Shown one piece after another: positions 25,681-34,265 of a stretch of DNA of 64,000 bases (within the stretch, counting starts at the first letter, position 1; every line of letters starts with the position of its first letter). Made by a program: the position numbers and the translations under genes. Source of the DNA: Microlunatus parietis (lineage in GTDB: Bacteria > Actinomycetota > Actinomycetes > Propionibacteriales > Propionibacteriaceae); NCBI RefSeq assembly GCF_013407955.1, contig NZ_JACCBU010000001.1, forward strand, positions 1,860,001 through 1,924,000. Direction: 5' to 3'. Under the pieces are notes generated by a model. The model did no database searches and was not told where the DNA came from. It saw nothing but the letters and a program-made list of their open reading frames with translations.

Positions 25681-26763
25681 ATGGCGAATCCCTCCCGGCC
25701 GCTGCCGCTCAACGATGCGACCGCGGCGCGAACCGCACCCGGGGCGGCTGATCCCGCGCCCGGTCGCCGTACCGGGCCGGTGACCCAGCCGTCGCAACCC
25801 ATCGGTCGCCGACCGCGCCGCACCAAGATCACCGACGCCCTGAACGGGCGCGCGGTGCGCCGGGTCCCGTTGATCAAGCGGATCTGGCGGGAGCGCTGGA
25901 TGTATCTGCTGATGCTGCCGGGCTTCGTCTTCTTCGTCGTGTTCCAGTACCTGCCGCTGGGCGGCAATGTCGCTGCCTGGCAGGACTATTCGCCGTTCCT
26001 CGGACTGAGCCGCAGCCTGTGGGTGGGCTGGGAGAACTTCGAGCGGATCTTCGTCGACCCCGAGTTGATCGACGCGCTGTGGAACACGCTGCTGCTCAGC
26101 GCGCTGCAGATCGTGTTCGCGTTCCCGGCGCCGATCGCGCTGGCCCTGCTGCTGACCAGCATCCTGTCCGAACGGGTGAAGCGGTCGATCCAGATGATCG
26201 TCTACCTGCCGCACTTCATCGGCTGGGTAATCGTGGTGTCGATCTGGAACGAGATGCTCGGCCCGCTCGGCGTCCTCAACAGCATGATCAACACGGTCGG
26301 GTTGCCCAAGCTCGACATCATCGGCAACCCCGACTGGTTTCCTGCCCTGGTGACGCTCCAGGTGATCTGGAAGGAGGTCGGCTGGGGCACGATCATCTTC
26401 CTCGCCGCGATCTTGAACATCCCCCAGGAGCGGTACGAGTCGGCCGCCCTGGACCGGGCCGGGCCGTGGCGCCGGATCTGGCACATCACCCTGCCCGGGA
26501 TGGCGTCGATCATCGTGCTGCTGCTGATCCTGCGGCTGGGCAGCGTGCTGTCGGTCGGCTTCGAACAGATCCTGCTGCAGCAGCCGATCTTCGGGGCCGA
26601 GGCGGCCCAGACGTTGGACACGTTCGTCTACTTCCGCGGCATCAACGGCGGCGACTGGGGCCTGGCCACCGCGGCCGGCCTGGTCAAGGGCTTGATCGGC
26701 ACGATCCTCGTGCTCGGGGCGAACAAGCTGGCCAAGGTGTTCGGCGGCGAGGGGGTGTTCTGA
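25681..26763 (+). CDS. LplB-family sugar ABC transporter permease
   Basis: A 360-residue permease of the LplB/UgpA type. A proline- and arginine-rich cytoplasmic N-terminus of about 60 residues precedes six helices. The EAA loop reads YESAALDRAGPWRRIWHITLP. LplB/LplC/large-lipoprotein systems usually import oligosaccharides from complex polysaccharides and need a separate shared ATPase; none is encoded here. No clear ribosome site precedes ATG 25681, and a shorter start within the hydrophilic N-terminus is possible. Its stop overlaps the next start. Confidence 0.92.
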   Translation: MANPSRPLPLNDATAARTAPGAADPAPGRRTGPVTQPSQPIGRRPRRTKITDALNGRAVRRVPLIKRIWRERWMYLLMLPGFVFFVVFQYLPLGGNVAAWQDYSPFLGLSRSLWVGWENFERIFVDPELIDALWNTLLLSALQIVFAFPAPIALALLLTSILSERVKRSIQMIVYLPHFIGWVIVVSIWNEMLGPLGVLNSMINTVGLPKLDIIGNPDWFPALVTLQVIWKEVGWGTIIFLAAILNIPQERYESAALDRAGPWRRIWHITLPGMASIIVLLLILRLGSVLSVGFEQILLQQPIFGAEAAQTLDTFVYFRGINGGDWGLATAAGLVKGLIGTILVLGANKLAKVFGGEGVF

Positions 26764-27665
26764 TGATGGCTCGCGCCAAGGCCACTCGGCCGGCCTGGCA
26801 GGAGAAGCCGAATACGATCACCCAGGCGCTCAAGGTGATCGTCCTCGCGTTCAGTGTGATCGTCATGCTCTACCCGTTCGTGCATGTGATCTCGGTCAGC
26901 TTCTCCGATCCCGCGGTCTACACGCCGGGTGACCTGCTGCTCTGGCCGAAGGGCTTCACCACCGCCGCGTACGAGCTCGTGCTGGGCGGCGAGATCGTCC
27001 CGCGGGCGCTGCTCGTCAGCATCGGCGTCACGCTGCTCGGCACCTTGATCAGCATGGTGATGACCGTGACGATGGCGTACGCACTGACCCAGACCCGCCG
27101 GGTCCCGGGCTCCCGGTTCGTGCTGCTGCTCGTCCTGTTCAGCATGCTGTTCTCGGCCGGGATCATCCCGAACTACCTGGTGGTCCGCGGCCTCGGGCTG
27201 CTGGACAACTACCTGGCGTTGATCTTGCCCGGCGCGATCAGCGCCTTCAACCTCGTCGTGGTCCGGAACTTCTTCATGAGCATCCCGGAGGAGCTCCTCG
27301 ACGCGGCCCGGATCGACGGCGCGGGCGAGCTGCGGATCCTCGGCAGTGTGGTGCTCCCGCTCTCCAAGGCGGTGCTCGCGGTGATCGCGTTGTTCTACGG
27401 CGTCGGCTACTGGAACGCCTTCTTCGGCGCGATGCTCTATCTCAACAATCCCTCGATGTGGCCGGTGCAGCTGGTGTTGCGGCAGTACGTGCTGCAAGCC
27501 GAGCCGCTGCCCGGGTCGGTGATCGAGAACACCCAGGTGCAACTCACTCCGGAGACCATCCAGATGACCGTGCTGGTGCTGGCCACGGTCCCGATCCTGA
27601 TCGTCTACCCGTTCCTGCAGCGATTCTTCACCAAGGGCGTGCTGACCGGTGCGATCAAGGGCTAG
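26763..27665 (+). CDS. LplC/YtcP-family sugar ABC transporter permease
   Basis: A 300-residue carbohydrate ABC permease (UgpE/YtcP type) with six predicted helices. It has the LplC hallmark FSAGIIPNYLVVRGLGLLDN and the EAA loop ELLDAARIDGAGELRILGSVVLP. The ATG overlaps the lplB stop (TGATG), so the two subunits are translationally coupled. It pairs with the LplB-like protein to form the channel fed by the downstream lipoprotein. Confidence 0.93.
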   Translation: MMARAKATRPAWQEKPNTITQALKVIVLAFSVIVMLYPFVHVISVSFSDPAVYTPGDLLLWPKGFTTAAYELVLGGEIVPRALLVSIGVTLLGTLISMVMTVTMAYALTQTRRVPGSRFVLLLVLFSMLFSAGIIPNYLVVRGLGLLDNYLALILPGAISAFNLVVVRNFFMSIPEELLDAARIDGAGELRILGSVVLPLSKAVLAVIALFYGVGYWNAFFGAMLYLNNPSMWPVQLVLRQYVLQAEPLPGSVIENTQVQLTPETIQMTVLVLATVPILIVYPFLQRFFTKGVLTGAIKG

Positions 27666-27689
27666 CACCCGAGAGAAAGGAAGATCATC

Positions 27690-29357
27690 ATGCGCGACGA
27701 GGCCATGATCAACTCGTTCAGCCGGCGGTCCGCGCTCGGCCTCGGCCTCGGCGTGGTGGGCGCCGCGGCGGTCGGCTGCTCCAACGAGGGCCGCGGGGTG
27801 CAGAACGCCCCCGGCGGTGAGGACCTGCAGCTGCCGATCAGCCTGGAGCGGCCGGAGCTGGAGGGCACCACACTGAGCAAGGTGCCCGACGTCCCGCCCG
27901 CGTACAGCAAACTGCCGATGCCCGGATTCCAATCCGTACAGGAAAAACCGGGCCGCGGTGGCGAGGTCTCCACGTTCACGATCACCTGGGGCGTGCCGGC
28001 CGAGCTGGACGGCAACGTCTGGTACGAGACGCTCAACGAGGCGCTCGGGGTGACCCTGAAACCGATCGTCGCTCCGGCCCAGTCGTTCGGCGACAAGCTG
28101 GTCACCACGATCGCCAGCGGCGACATCCCCGACATCACGACGAACGAGCCGAGCTACCGCGGCCGGGCCGCCCGGAAGTACCTGCCGCAGGGCGTCTTCC
28201 ATGATCTTCGCACGTTCCTCGGCGGCGACAAGGTGAAGAAGTATCCGAACCTGGCCCTGGTGCCGGCCTACGCCTGGCAGAACTCGCGGATCAACGGCGC
28301 GATCTACGGGGTCCCCTGCTACCGGAACCGGACCATCGGCGGCACGATCTCGTACCGTGCGGACTGGGCGGCGAAGGGCGGCTTCGACGGCAAGCCGGCC
28401 AACGCGGACGAGTTGTTCGAGTGGCTGAAGGCGATGAAGGCCGGCGGCGGGAAGGACACCTATCCGCTGGCGACGATCGACCAGACGTTCAACTTCTGCG
28501 GCGGCCAGGTGCAGGGCGTGCCGAGCGGCTGGCGGGAAGAGGGTGGCAAGCTCACCAAGGATCTCGAGACCGACGAGTACGAAGCCGCGCTGATCTTCGC
28601 CAACAAGCTGTGGAACGAGGGTCTGGTCCATCCCGACGTGCTGACGCTCACCCCGAACGCGGCCGAGTACCAGGGCTATTTCACCAGCGGCCGGGTCGGC
28701 GTCTGCAACGGCAGCATCGACGCCTACTTCGGCGTCGTCGGCCAGTTCGCGAAGGTACGGGAGCGGGAGCCGGAGGCGCAGTGCGACGTGTTGGTGCCGC
28801 CGGGCCGAGACGGCGGGCGCGGCGTGATCACCCCGGACCTCGGCTTCTACTGCATGCTCAGCATTCCCTCCTCCGTCACCGACGAGGCCCGGATCGACGA
28901 GCTGCTTCGGGTGATCGACTATCTCGCGGCGCCGGCCGGCAGCCTGGAGTACAACCTGGTCCACTACGGCGTCGAGGGCCACAACTACACCGTCAAGGAC
29001 GGGCTGCCGGTCGGTACGACGGACGAGAAGATCGCGGCGGAGAGCTTCCTGATGCAGCTCAGCGCCTTCAACTACGGCTTCTTCTTCCCCGGCGCACCGG
29101 CCGAGGAAGCCGCGACGTGCCAGCGGTACGCGGAGCAGATGACCGAGTGCTTCGTCCCGGACCCGACCGCCGGCCTCGACTCGGAATCCTCCTATTCCAA
29201 GGGAGACGCGCTGTCCGCCCTGGTGCAGGACTTCGTCAACGGCATCGTCACCGGCCGCAAGCCGATCAGCGATCTCGCCGAGCTGCGGGAGCGCTGGAAG
29301 AAGAACGGCGGCGACGACGTCCGCCACGAGTACGAGCAAGCCCTCGCCGAACAATGA
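27690..29357 (+). CDS. Extracellular solute-binding lipoprotein of the LplABC-type importer
   Basis: A 555-residue family 1 solute-binding protein. The N-terminus has a twin-arginine-like FSRRSALGLGLG stretch and lipobox AAVGC, giving a surface lipoprotein. The LipO-type body is long (over 500 residues), as usual for partners of LplB/LplC permeases. AGGAAGATC before ATG 27690 serves as ribosome site; ATG 27705 is an in-frame alternative closer to the signal. It lies 24 bp after lplC and 31 bp before the lyase gene, forming one operon. Confidence 0.92.
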   Translation: MRDEAMINSFSRRSALGLGLGVVGAAAVGCSNEGRGVQNAPGGEDLQLPISLERPELEGTTLSKVPDVPPAYSKLPMPGFQSVQEKPGRGGEVSTFTITWGVPAELDGNVWYETLNEALGVTLKPIVAPAQSFGDKLVTTIASGDIPDITTNEPSYRGRAARKYLPQGVFHDLRTFLGGDKVKKYPNLALVPAYAWQNSRINGAIYGVPCYRNRTIGGTISYRADWAAKGGFDGKPANADELFEWLKAMKAGGGKDTYPLATIDQTFNFCGGQVQGVPSGWREEGGKLTKDLETDEYEAALIFANKLWNEGLVHPDVLTLTPNAAEYQGYFTSGRVGVCNGSIDAYFGVVGQFAKVREREPEAQCDVLVPPGRDGGRGVITPDLGFYCMLSIPSSVTDEARIDELLRVIDYLAAPAGSLEYNLVHYGVEGHNYTVKDGLPVGTTDEKIAAESFLMQLSAFNYGFFFPGAPAEEAATCQRYAEQMTECFVPDPTAGLDSESSYSKGDALSALVQDFVNGIVTGRKPISDLAELRERWKKNGGDDVRHEYEQALAEQ

Positions 29358-29388
29358 CCACCCCGAAACCCAGGATGTGATCTTGCCG

Positions 29389-31437
29389 ATGTCCCGGCTG
29401 CGTACCGACGACGAGTTGAAACGGCTCCGCGAACGTTGGACCGACCCCGCCTTCGCCACCGCCCGCGATTCCCTGCTGGAGCAGGCCGAAACGGCGCTGG
29501 CGGCCGACCTGCGCCCGGTCGGCGAGGCCGGCGGCTGGGGCCACGCGTTCCACTGTCCCGATCATGTGGTGCCGCTGGAGTTCGACCCGTCCGGGCCGCC
29601 GCAGCACCGCTGCCCGGTGGACGGGAAACTCTGGCAGGGCGAGGATTTCGACGGCGGCTGGCGGTGTGCGCTGAACGGCCGGATCATGGGCGGCATCCAG
29701 GCCTGTGCGACGGTGGTCGCCGCGGTCGGGCCGGAGGCCGGTGATCGCCGGCTGGCGTACCCGCGGGAGATTCTGCTCGACTACGCGGAACGCTATCCGA
29801 ACCTGCCGCCCTCGGGCCGCTGGGCCGGGAAGGGCAAGATCACCGGGCAGGGCCTGGAGGAGGCCGTCTGGGCCATCGGCGCCTGCCGGGTCTACGACGC
29901 GATCCGTGATCAACTCTCCGACGCCGACCGGACCATGATCGAGACCGGGCTGCTGCGCGGGCTGGCGGCACACCTCACCGATCAGCTGTTCGGAAAGATC
30001 CACAACATCGAATGCTGGCAGCTGTCCGCGCTGGCGCACCTCGGCGTGATCTTGGACGACGACGACCTGATCGCGCTGGCGGTGGACGGCGAGACCGGGC
30101 TGACCGCCCAGTTCGCCGAAGGCATCCTCGACGACGGCTGGTGGGCCGAGGGCTCGCCGACGTACCACTACTACATGCTGTCCGGGGCCCTGGCCGCGGC
30201 CGCCGCGCTGCGGGAGCGGCGGCCCGCGTTTCTCGAGACCCGCGGGCTGCGCGACATGCTGCTCACCCCGCTGTCCATGATCAGATCCGACTTCAGCCTG
30301 CCCGCGACGAACGACGGCTGGAACTCGATCGCCTTCCCGTACGGGCTCGCGCAGTATGCCGGCCACTACGAACAGGGGTACGGGCTGTGGCCGGACCCGC
30401 GGTTCGCCGAGGTGCTGGCCGCCTGCTACGCACAGGGCACGCCGCGGACCGGGGAGGCGGCGTTGGCCCTCGGGCCGGACCTGACCGACGTGGCCGCGCC
30501 GGCGGCGTGGCCGCTGAAGACCGTGCACCCGACCAGCGGGTACGCCATCCTGGCCGATGATCATCGCTACCTGCTGCTCAAGTACGGCCCGCACGGCGGC
30601 GGGCACGGACACCCGGACAAGCTGCAACTCGATCTCTGGGCGGACGGCGTCCGGCTGGCCCCGGACGCCGGCTCGCCGGCCTACACCTCGCCGTTGCAGG
30701 GACCGTGGATCCGGCAGACGCTGTCGCACAACACGGTGCTGCTGGACCAGACCTCCCAGCCGGAGGCCGAGGGGACCTTGATCAACTTCCGGGACCCGGC
30801 CGAGCATCCGTACGGGCTGGCGGAGGCGTCGGTGACCTGGCCGGAGGACCCGGACGCCGTCGCCGGGCGGCAGGGATCCTGGCTGCGCGAGCCGCGGCGC
30901 ACCCACGTCCCTGCCTATGCCGGGGCCGAGTTGCGCCGGTCGGTGCTCTGGACCGCCGACTACTTCGTCGACCTGGTCCGAGTCGAGGCGCCGCAGGAGG
31001 TGCCGATCGATCTCGCCTGGCATCACCGGGGCGTCCTGCTCGGGCGGGATGATCTTGAGCCGGTCGACTGGCGGCCGCCGGACGAGACGTACGCGATCTT
31101 GAGCGAGGTGCACCGGCTCGCCCCTCAAGATCAAGAGTGGCAGCTGAGTTGGGAGGTCGAAGGCGTCACCACCCGACTCTGGGCCCACGACCCCGAGGGA
31201 ACCGAAGTGATCACCGCGACCACCCCCGGCAACCCGCCGGCCGAACCGCAGAGCACCGTCCTCCGCCGAGCCCACGGGCGAGCGGCCCGCTTCGGCGCCG
31301 TGATCGAGACCTCCCGCGGCCCCGGCCGGATCGATGCCGTCGAGTGGGAGGACCGGGGCGAGACCCTGATCGTTTCGGTGCGGCTGCCCGACCGAACCGA
31401 CTCCTGGACCCTCCCGGCCAGCGGTGTCGCGACCTAA
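29389..31437 (+). CDS. Heparinase II/III-like polysaccharide lyase
   Basis: A 682-residue protein with an N-terminal (alpha/alpha) toroid (WAIGACRVYDAIRD, IHNIECWQLSALAHLG, WAEGSPTYHYYMLSG with a candidate catalytic Tyr) and a C-terminal heparinase II/III beta-sandwich (HGGGHGHPDKLQLDLW, LSHNTVLLD). Such enzymes cleave uronic-acid-containing chains by beta-elimination. No signal peptide is seen, so it probably finishes imported oligomers. ATG 29389 is preferred over an in-frame GTG at 29377. The TAA stop is the first base triplet of a dispersed hairpin composite. Confidence 0.88.
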   Translation: MSRLRTDDELKRLRERWTDPAFATARDSLLEQAETALAADLRPVGEAGGWGHAFHCPDHVVPLEFDPSGPPQHRCPVDGKLWQGEDFDGGWRCALNGRIMGGIQACATVVAAVGPEAGDRRLAYPREILLDYAERYPNLPPSGRWAGKGKITGQGLEEAVWAIGACRVYDAIRDQLSDADRTMIETGLLRGLAAHLTDQLFGKIHNIECWQLSALAHLGVILDDDDLIALAVDGETGLTAQFAEGILDDGWWAEGSPTYHYYMLSGALAAAAALRERRPAFLETRGLRDMLLTPLSMIRSDFSLPATNDGWNSIAFPYGLAQYAGHYEQGYGLWPDPRFAEVLAACYAQGTPRTGEAALALGPDLTDVAAPAAWPLKTVHPTSGYAILADDHRYLLLKYGPHGGGHGHPDKLQLDLWADGVRLAPDAGSPAYTSPLQGPWIRQTLSHNTVLLDQTSQPEAEGTLINFRDPAEHPYGLAEASVTWPEDPDAVAGRQGSWLREPRRTHVPAYAGAELRRSVLWTADYFVDLVRVEAPQEVPIDLAWHHRGVLLGRDDLEPVDWRPPDETYAILSEVHRLAPQDQEWQLSWEVEGVTTRLWAHDPEGTEVITATTPGNPPAEPQSTVLRRAHGRAARFGAVIETSRGPGRIDAVEWEDRGETLIVSVRLPDRTDSWTLPASGVAT

Positions 31438-31442
31438 CCGCC

Positions 31443-31496
31443 GACCGGTCACCAACGCAGCGGTTTTCGCGGCGGTCGCTGCGGTTGTGCCCGGTC
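31443..31496. repeat. Dispersed hairpin element, copy A (at the lyase stop codon)
   Basis: GACCGGTCACCAACGCAGCG pairs imperfectly with CGCTGCGGTTGTGCCCGGTC around a 14-nt loop. The element (consensus CCGCCGACCGGTCAC, then GCAGNCG, then GCGGCGTGTCGCTGC) recurs at 33712-33765, 51491-51553 and 52034-52118. It begins at the TAA of the lyase gene and may act as its terminator. Confidence 0.8.
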
Positions 31497-31546
31497 ACCA
31501 ACGCGACGGGCAGGGCGCGCCAGGACTCCACGCCCTTGTCATCGCT

Positions 31547-31602
31547 GAGTGTGACGGAACAACCGCGTGAGATCGATTTCGACGGTACGAAGCATCACAC
31601 TC
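31547..31602. repeat. 56-bp palindromic element, copy A
   Basis: Outer arms GAGTGTGA and TCACACTC flank an exactly centred GAGATCGATTTC. About 25 of 28 bases of one half match copy B at 51955-52011, which lies in the opposite orientation. It has no coding capacity. It follows hairpin copy A by 50 bp, and copy B keeps the same arrangement. Together they account for the 213-bp gap 31438-31650. Confidence 0.85.
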
Positions 31603-31650
31603 GGCGCATGTACGTCGTGCCGAGTCCGCCAACCTGGCCGGTCAGGTCGG

Positions 31651-32196
31651 CTAACCGCGCGGGTCCTGGTAGACCTTGCGCGGGAAGACCGCATGCGCGC
31701 CGGCGACCCGGTCCAGGAACAGCAGGCCGGCGCAGTGATCGATCTCGTGCTGCAGGGCGCGGGCCTCGAAGGCGTCGGTGACGATCTCGATCCGCTCGCC
31801 GGTCACCGGCAACAGGCCGGCTACGGTGACCCGGTTGGCCCGCTTCACGTCGCCGGTGAAGTCGGGCACCGACATGCAGCCCTCGCGGGACTTCTCGTTG
31901 CGGCTGGCGGCGATCACGTCGGCGTTGATCAACACGATCAGGCCGTGGCAGGTCTTGGTCTTCGGGTGCTCGGTGACGTCGACGCAGAACGCCCGCGCCG
32001 CGACGCCGATCTGCGGCGCGGCCAGGCCGACGCAGCCCGGGGACACCCGCATCGTGGCCACCAGGTCGGCGCAGAGCTGGGCCGCCTCCGGGCTGGTCGG
32101 GTCGAGCTCGGGGGCGGCGGTGGACAGCACCGGTGCCGGCGCGCGCACCACGTCACGGACCTGCCCGGTGGGCAGTGCCGGAAGCTGGAAGGTCAC
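31651..32196 (-). CDS. def: Peptide deformylase
   Basis: A 181-residue metalloenzyme that removes the N-formyl group from nascent proteins. All three family motifs are present: GLAAPQIG, EGCMSVP (metal-binding Cys; the usual Leu of EGCLS is Met) and QHEIDHCAG (HExxH with catalytic Glu). The GTG start overlaps the stop of the ACT-domain gene (GTGA), so the two are coupled. The stop lies just past the palindromic element. Confidence 0.95.
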   Translation of the reverse strand: MTFQLPALPTGQVRDVVRAPAPVLSTAAPELDPTSPEAAQLCADLVATMRVSPGCVGLAAPQIGVAARAFCVDVTEHPKTKTCHGLIVLINADVIAASRNEKSREGCMSVPDFTGDVKRANRVTVAGLLPVTGERIEIVTDAFEARALQHEIDHCAGLLFLDRVAGAHAVFPRKVYQDPRG

Positions 32197-32705
32197 AGTT
32201 CGTCGCGCTCCACCGGGCGCAGATTGGCCCCGACCCCGAGCTCGGCCGCCACCTCGGCCACCCGCTGCCGTACGTCCTCGACCACGCCCGGCGGCAGGTC
32301 GACCTCGGCGAGCAGCAGATAGAGATCGCCGGACAGCCGGGTGGACAGGTCGGTGATGTTGCCGCCGGCCTCGGCCAGCACGCCGGTCAGCCGGGCGACG
32401 ATGCCGAGCTGGTCGGCGCCATGCACGGTGATCAGGTACGACTCCCCGACCGGCGCCTGGTCGGCCTCCGGATCGATCTCGCGCACGCTGACCGAGAGCG
32501 AGTCGTCGATGATCGCGGCGAGCTTGGCCTCCACCTCGGCCGCCGTGGTGCTGCCGGTGCAGATCAGGGTCATCGCGAAATGACCGCGGAGCAGCGTCAT
32601 CGAGGAGTCCTCGAGGTTCATCTGCAGGCCGGCCAGTTGGTCCGCCGTCCGGGCGATGATGCCGGGCCGGTCATGCCCCAGCACGGTGATGGCGAGATGA
32701 GTCAC
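32193..32705 (-). CDS. Double ACT-domain protein (GcvR-like)
   Basis: A 170-residue protein made of two ACT domains (about residues 4-75 and 90-160). The first opens with LAITVLGHDRPGIIARTADQL, typical of GcvR/ACT regulatory proteins that bind amino acids. No DNA-binding domain is present. It is translationally coupled to the deformylase gene. A hairpin separates it from the ppx gene that follows at higher coordinates on the same strand. Regulation of glycine or one-carbon metabolism is inferred from the family only. Confidence 0.85.
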   Translation of the reverse strand: MTHLAITVLGHDRPGIIARTADQLAGLQMNLEDSSMTLLRGHFAMTLICTGSTTAAEVEAKLAAIIDDSLSVSVREIDPEADQAPVGESYLITVHGADQLGIVARLTGVLAEAGGNITDLSTRLSGDLYLLLAEVDLPPGVVEDVRQRVAEVAAELGVGANLRPVERDEL

Positions 32706-32722
32706 CCGGGCATTGTGCCAAA

Positions 32723-32740
32723 CCCCGCCGTTCGGGCGGG
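32723..32740 (-). terminator. Short hairpin terminator after ppx
   Basis: Read on the minus strand, CCCGCC and GGCGGG form a 6-bp stem with a 6-nt loop, followed by GTTTGG. It lies 14 bp after the ppx stop and 18 bp before the ACT gene start. Confidence 0.5.
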
Positions 32741-32753
32741 CTCAGGCTCAGGC

Positions 32754-33680
32754 TCAGGAGAGCAACGAGAGGGCGATCCCGTCCAGGATGTCCGCCTCGC
32801 TGACGACCATCCGGTCCGTGCTCACCCGGCGGGCCACCCGGCTCGCGACCAGGGTGCCGCCGCAGATGACGTCGGCGCGGCCGGGATGCATCGACGGAAT
32901 GGCCCGGATCTCCTCGACCGTCTTCGCCGACAGGTCGGCCAGCAGCCCGGCCAGCGCGTCGACGGTGATGATCGAGCCGTGCACCTTGCTCCGGTCGTAG
33001 GCGGTCAGCCCGAGATTGACCGCGGCCAGCGTGGTCGCCGTACCGGCGACGCCGACCCAGACCCGGGCCGCACCAAGATCGATGCCGCTCGCGTCGATCA
33101 GTCCGTCCACGTACGCGGCCGCCCGGCCAAGATCATCCGGAGCGGGCGGTCCGGCCCCGAGGAACCGCTCGGTGAGCCGGACCGAGCCGACGTCAAGCGA
33201 GCGCGCGGCCAGGATCGTGCCGTCCAGTTCACCCAAGATCAACTCCGTCGAACCGCCGCCGATGTCCATCACCAGCACGGGTCCCGGGCCGCCGCCCGCC
33301 ATTCCACTCAGTGCACCGGTGAAGGACAACTCCGCCTCCCGGTCGCCACTGATGATCTCCGGCCGGACGCCGAGCCGCTCCTCGATGCCGGTGAAGAACG
33401 CCTCCCGGTTGCCGGCATCCCGGGCCGCGGAGGTGGCGACGAAGTCGATCTTGTCCGCGGGTACGCCGGCGTCCTTGATCAACAAGGCATAGCCTTCGGT
33501 GGCGGCGAAGGTCCGGGCGAGCGCGTCGGGATGGAACTCGCCGGTCGCGTCGACGCCCTGGCCGAGCCGGACGATGTCGGTCCGGCGCTCCAGCTCGACC
33601 AGCCGGCCGTCCGGGCCGCGCTCGGCGATCAGCAGCCTGATCGAGTTCGTACCGCAATCGACCGCGGCGACCCTGGTCAT
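32754..33680 (-). CDS. ppx: Ppx/GppA-family exopolyphosphatase
   Basis: A 308-residue ASKHA-fold phosphatase acting on polyphosphate or pppGpp. Motifs are VAAVDCGTNSIRLLIAE (phosphate 1), ATSAARDAGN, VLVMDIGGGSTELILG (phosphate 2) and GVAGTATTLAAV. The short length matches the actinobacterial Ppx1-type (Rv1026-like) single-module form. It follows DUF501 as in other actinobacteria. The stop codon is reinforced: TGA recurs in frame three times at 6-bp intervals because of a GGCTCA triplet repeat at 32739-32756. Confidence 0.94.
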   Translation of the reverse strand: MTRVAAVDCGTNSIRLLIAERGPDGRLVELERRTDIVRLGQGVDATGEFHPDALARTFAATEGYALLIKDAGVPADKIDFVATSAARDAGNREAFFTGIEERLGVRPEIISGDREAELSFTGALSGMAGGGPGPVLVMDIGGGSTELILGELDGTILAARSLDVGSVRLTERFLGAGPPAPDDLGRAAAYVDGLIDASGIDLGAARVWVGVAGTATTLAAVNLGLTAYDRSKVHGSIITVDALAGLLADLSAKTVEEIRAIPSMHPGRADVICGGTLVASRVARRVSTDRMVVSEADILDGIALSLLS

Positions 33681-33711
33681 GCTCGCATCCTCCCCTGTCC
33701 GATCGGTGAGA

Positions 33712-33765
33712 CGTCAACTCTGCAGCGACACGCCGCCCAAACGCCTGCTTTAGTGCCCGGTCGGC
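33712..33765. repeat. Dispersed hairpin element, copy C (overlaps the DUF501 stop)
   Basis: On the minus strand it reads CCGCCGACCGGGCAC, TAA, AGCAGGCG, then GCGGCGTGTCGCTGC, matching copies A, B and D. The last codons (PPTGH) and the stop of the DUF501 gene are encoded by the element. It fills most of the gap between DUF501 and ppx. Confidence 0.75.
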
Positions 33766-34265
33766 GGACAGATGAGGGGGAGGCGGGCCAGGGCCGCGTC
33801 GCCGATCGGGTTCACGCCGGGGCCGGCGGCCAGGCTGTGGGCGACCAGGGCGTGCAGGCACTTCACCCGGTCCGGCATCCCGCCGGCGCTGACCCCGGCC
33901 AACTCCGGGACGTCGCCGAGCGCCGCCCGGTCGGCCAGGTACGCCTCGTGCGCCCGCCGGTAGGCCGCGGCAACCTCGGGGGCGTCGGCCAGCAGCTGCC
34001 CGAGTTCGACCATCACCCCGATCGACTCCAACCGGGAACAGGCCGCGACCGCGTTCGGGCAGGTCAGGTAGTACGTGGTCGGGAACGGAGTGCCGTCCGG
34101 CAGCCGCGGCTCGGTCGCGACCACGCCCGGGTGCCCCGCCGGGCAGCGATAGGCGATGCCCGCCACGCCCCGCGGCGGGCGGCCCAGCTGTTCTTCGATC
34201 ACCGCGGCGTCGGCCGCCGACATCGGCTCCAGCTTCGGGGGTTCCGGTGTCCGGGCGCCGCTCAT
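33750..34265 (-). CDS. DUF501 domain protein
   Basis: A 171-residue conserved actinobacterial protein of unknown function. It has the DUF501 pattern: EEQLGRPPRGVAGIAYRCP, then FPTTYYLTCPNAV with paired Cys residues (a possible metal site), and GGMPDRVKCLHALVAHSL. The position between divIC and ppx is conserved in the phylum. The ATG overlaps the divIC stop (ATGA). The C-terminal PPTGH and stop derive from dispersed hairpin copy C. Confidence 0.92.
   Translation of the reverse strand: MSGARTPEPPKLEPMSAADAAVIEEQLGRPPRGVAGIAYRCPAGHPGVVATEPRLPDGTPFPTTYYLTCPNAVAACSRLESIGVMVELGQLLADAPEVAAAYRRAHEAYLADRAALGDVPELAGVSAGGMPDRVKCLHALVAHSLAAGPGVNPIGDAALARLPLICPPTGH

Noticed and set aside
26628..29459. 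943-residue minus-strand frame opposite the permease and lipoprotein genes
   Set aside because: It spans two real plus-strand genes and lacks any recognisable domain.
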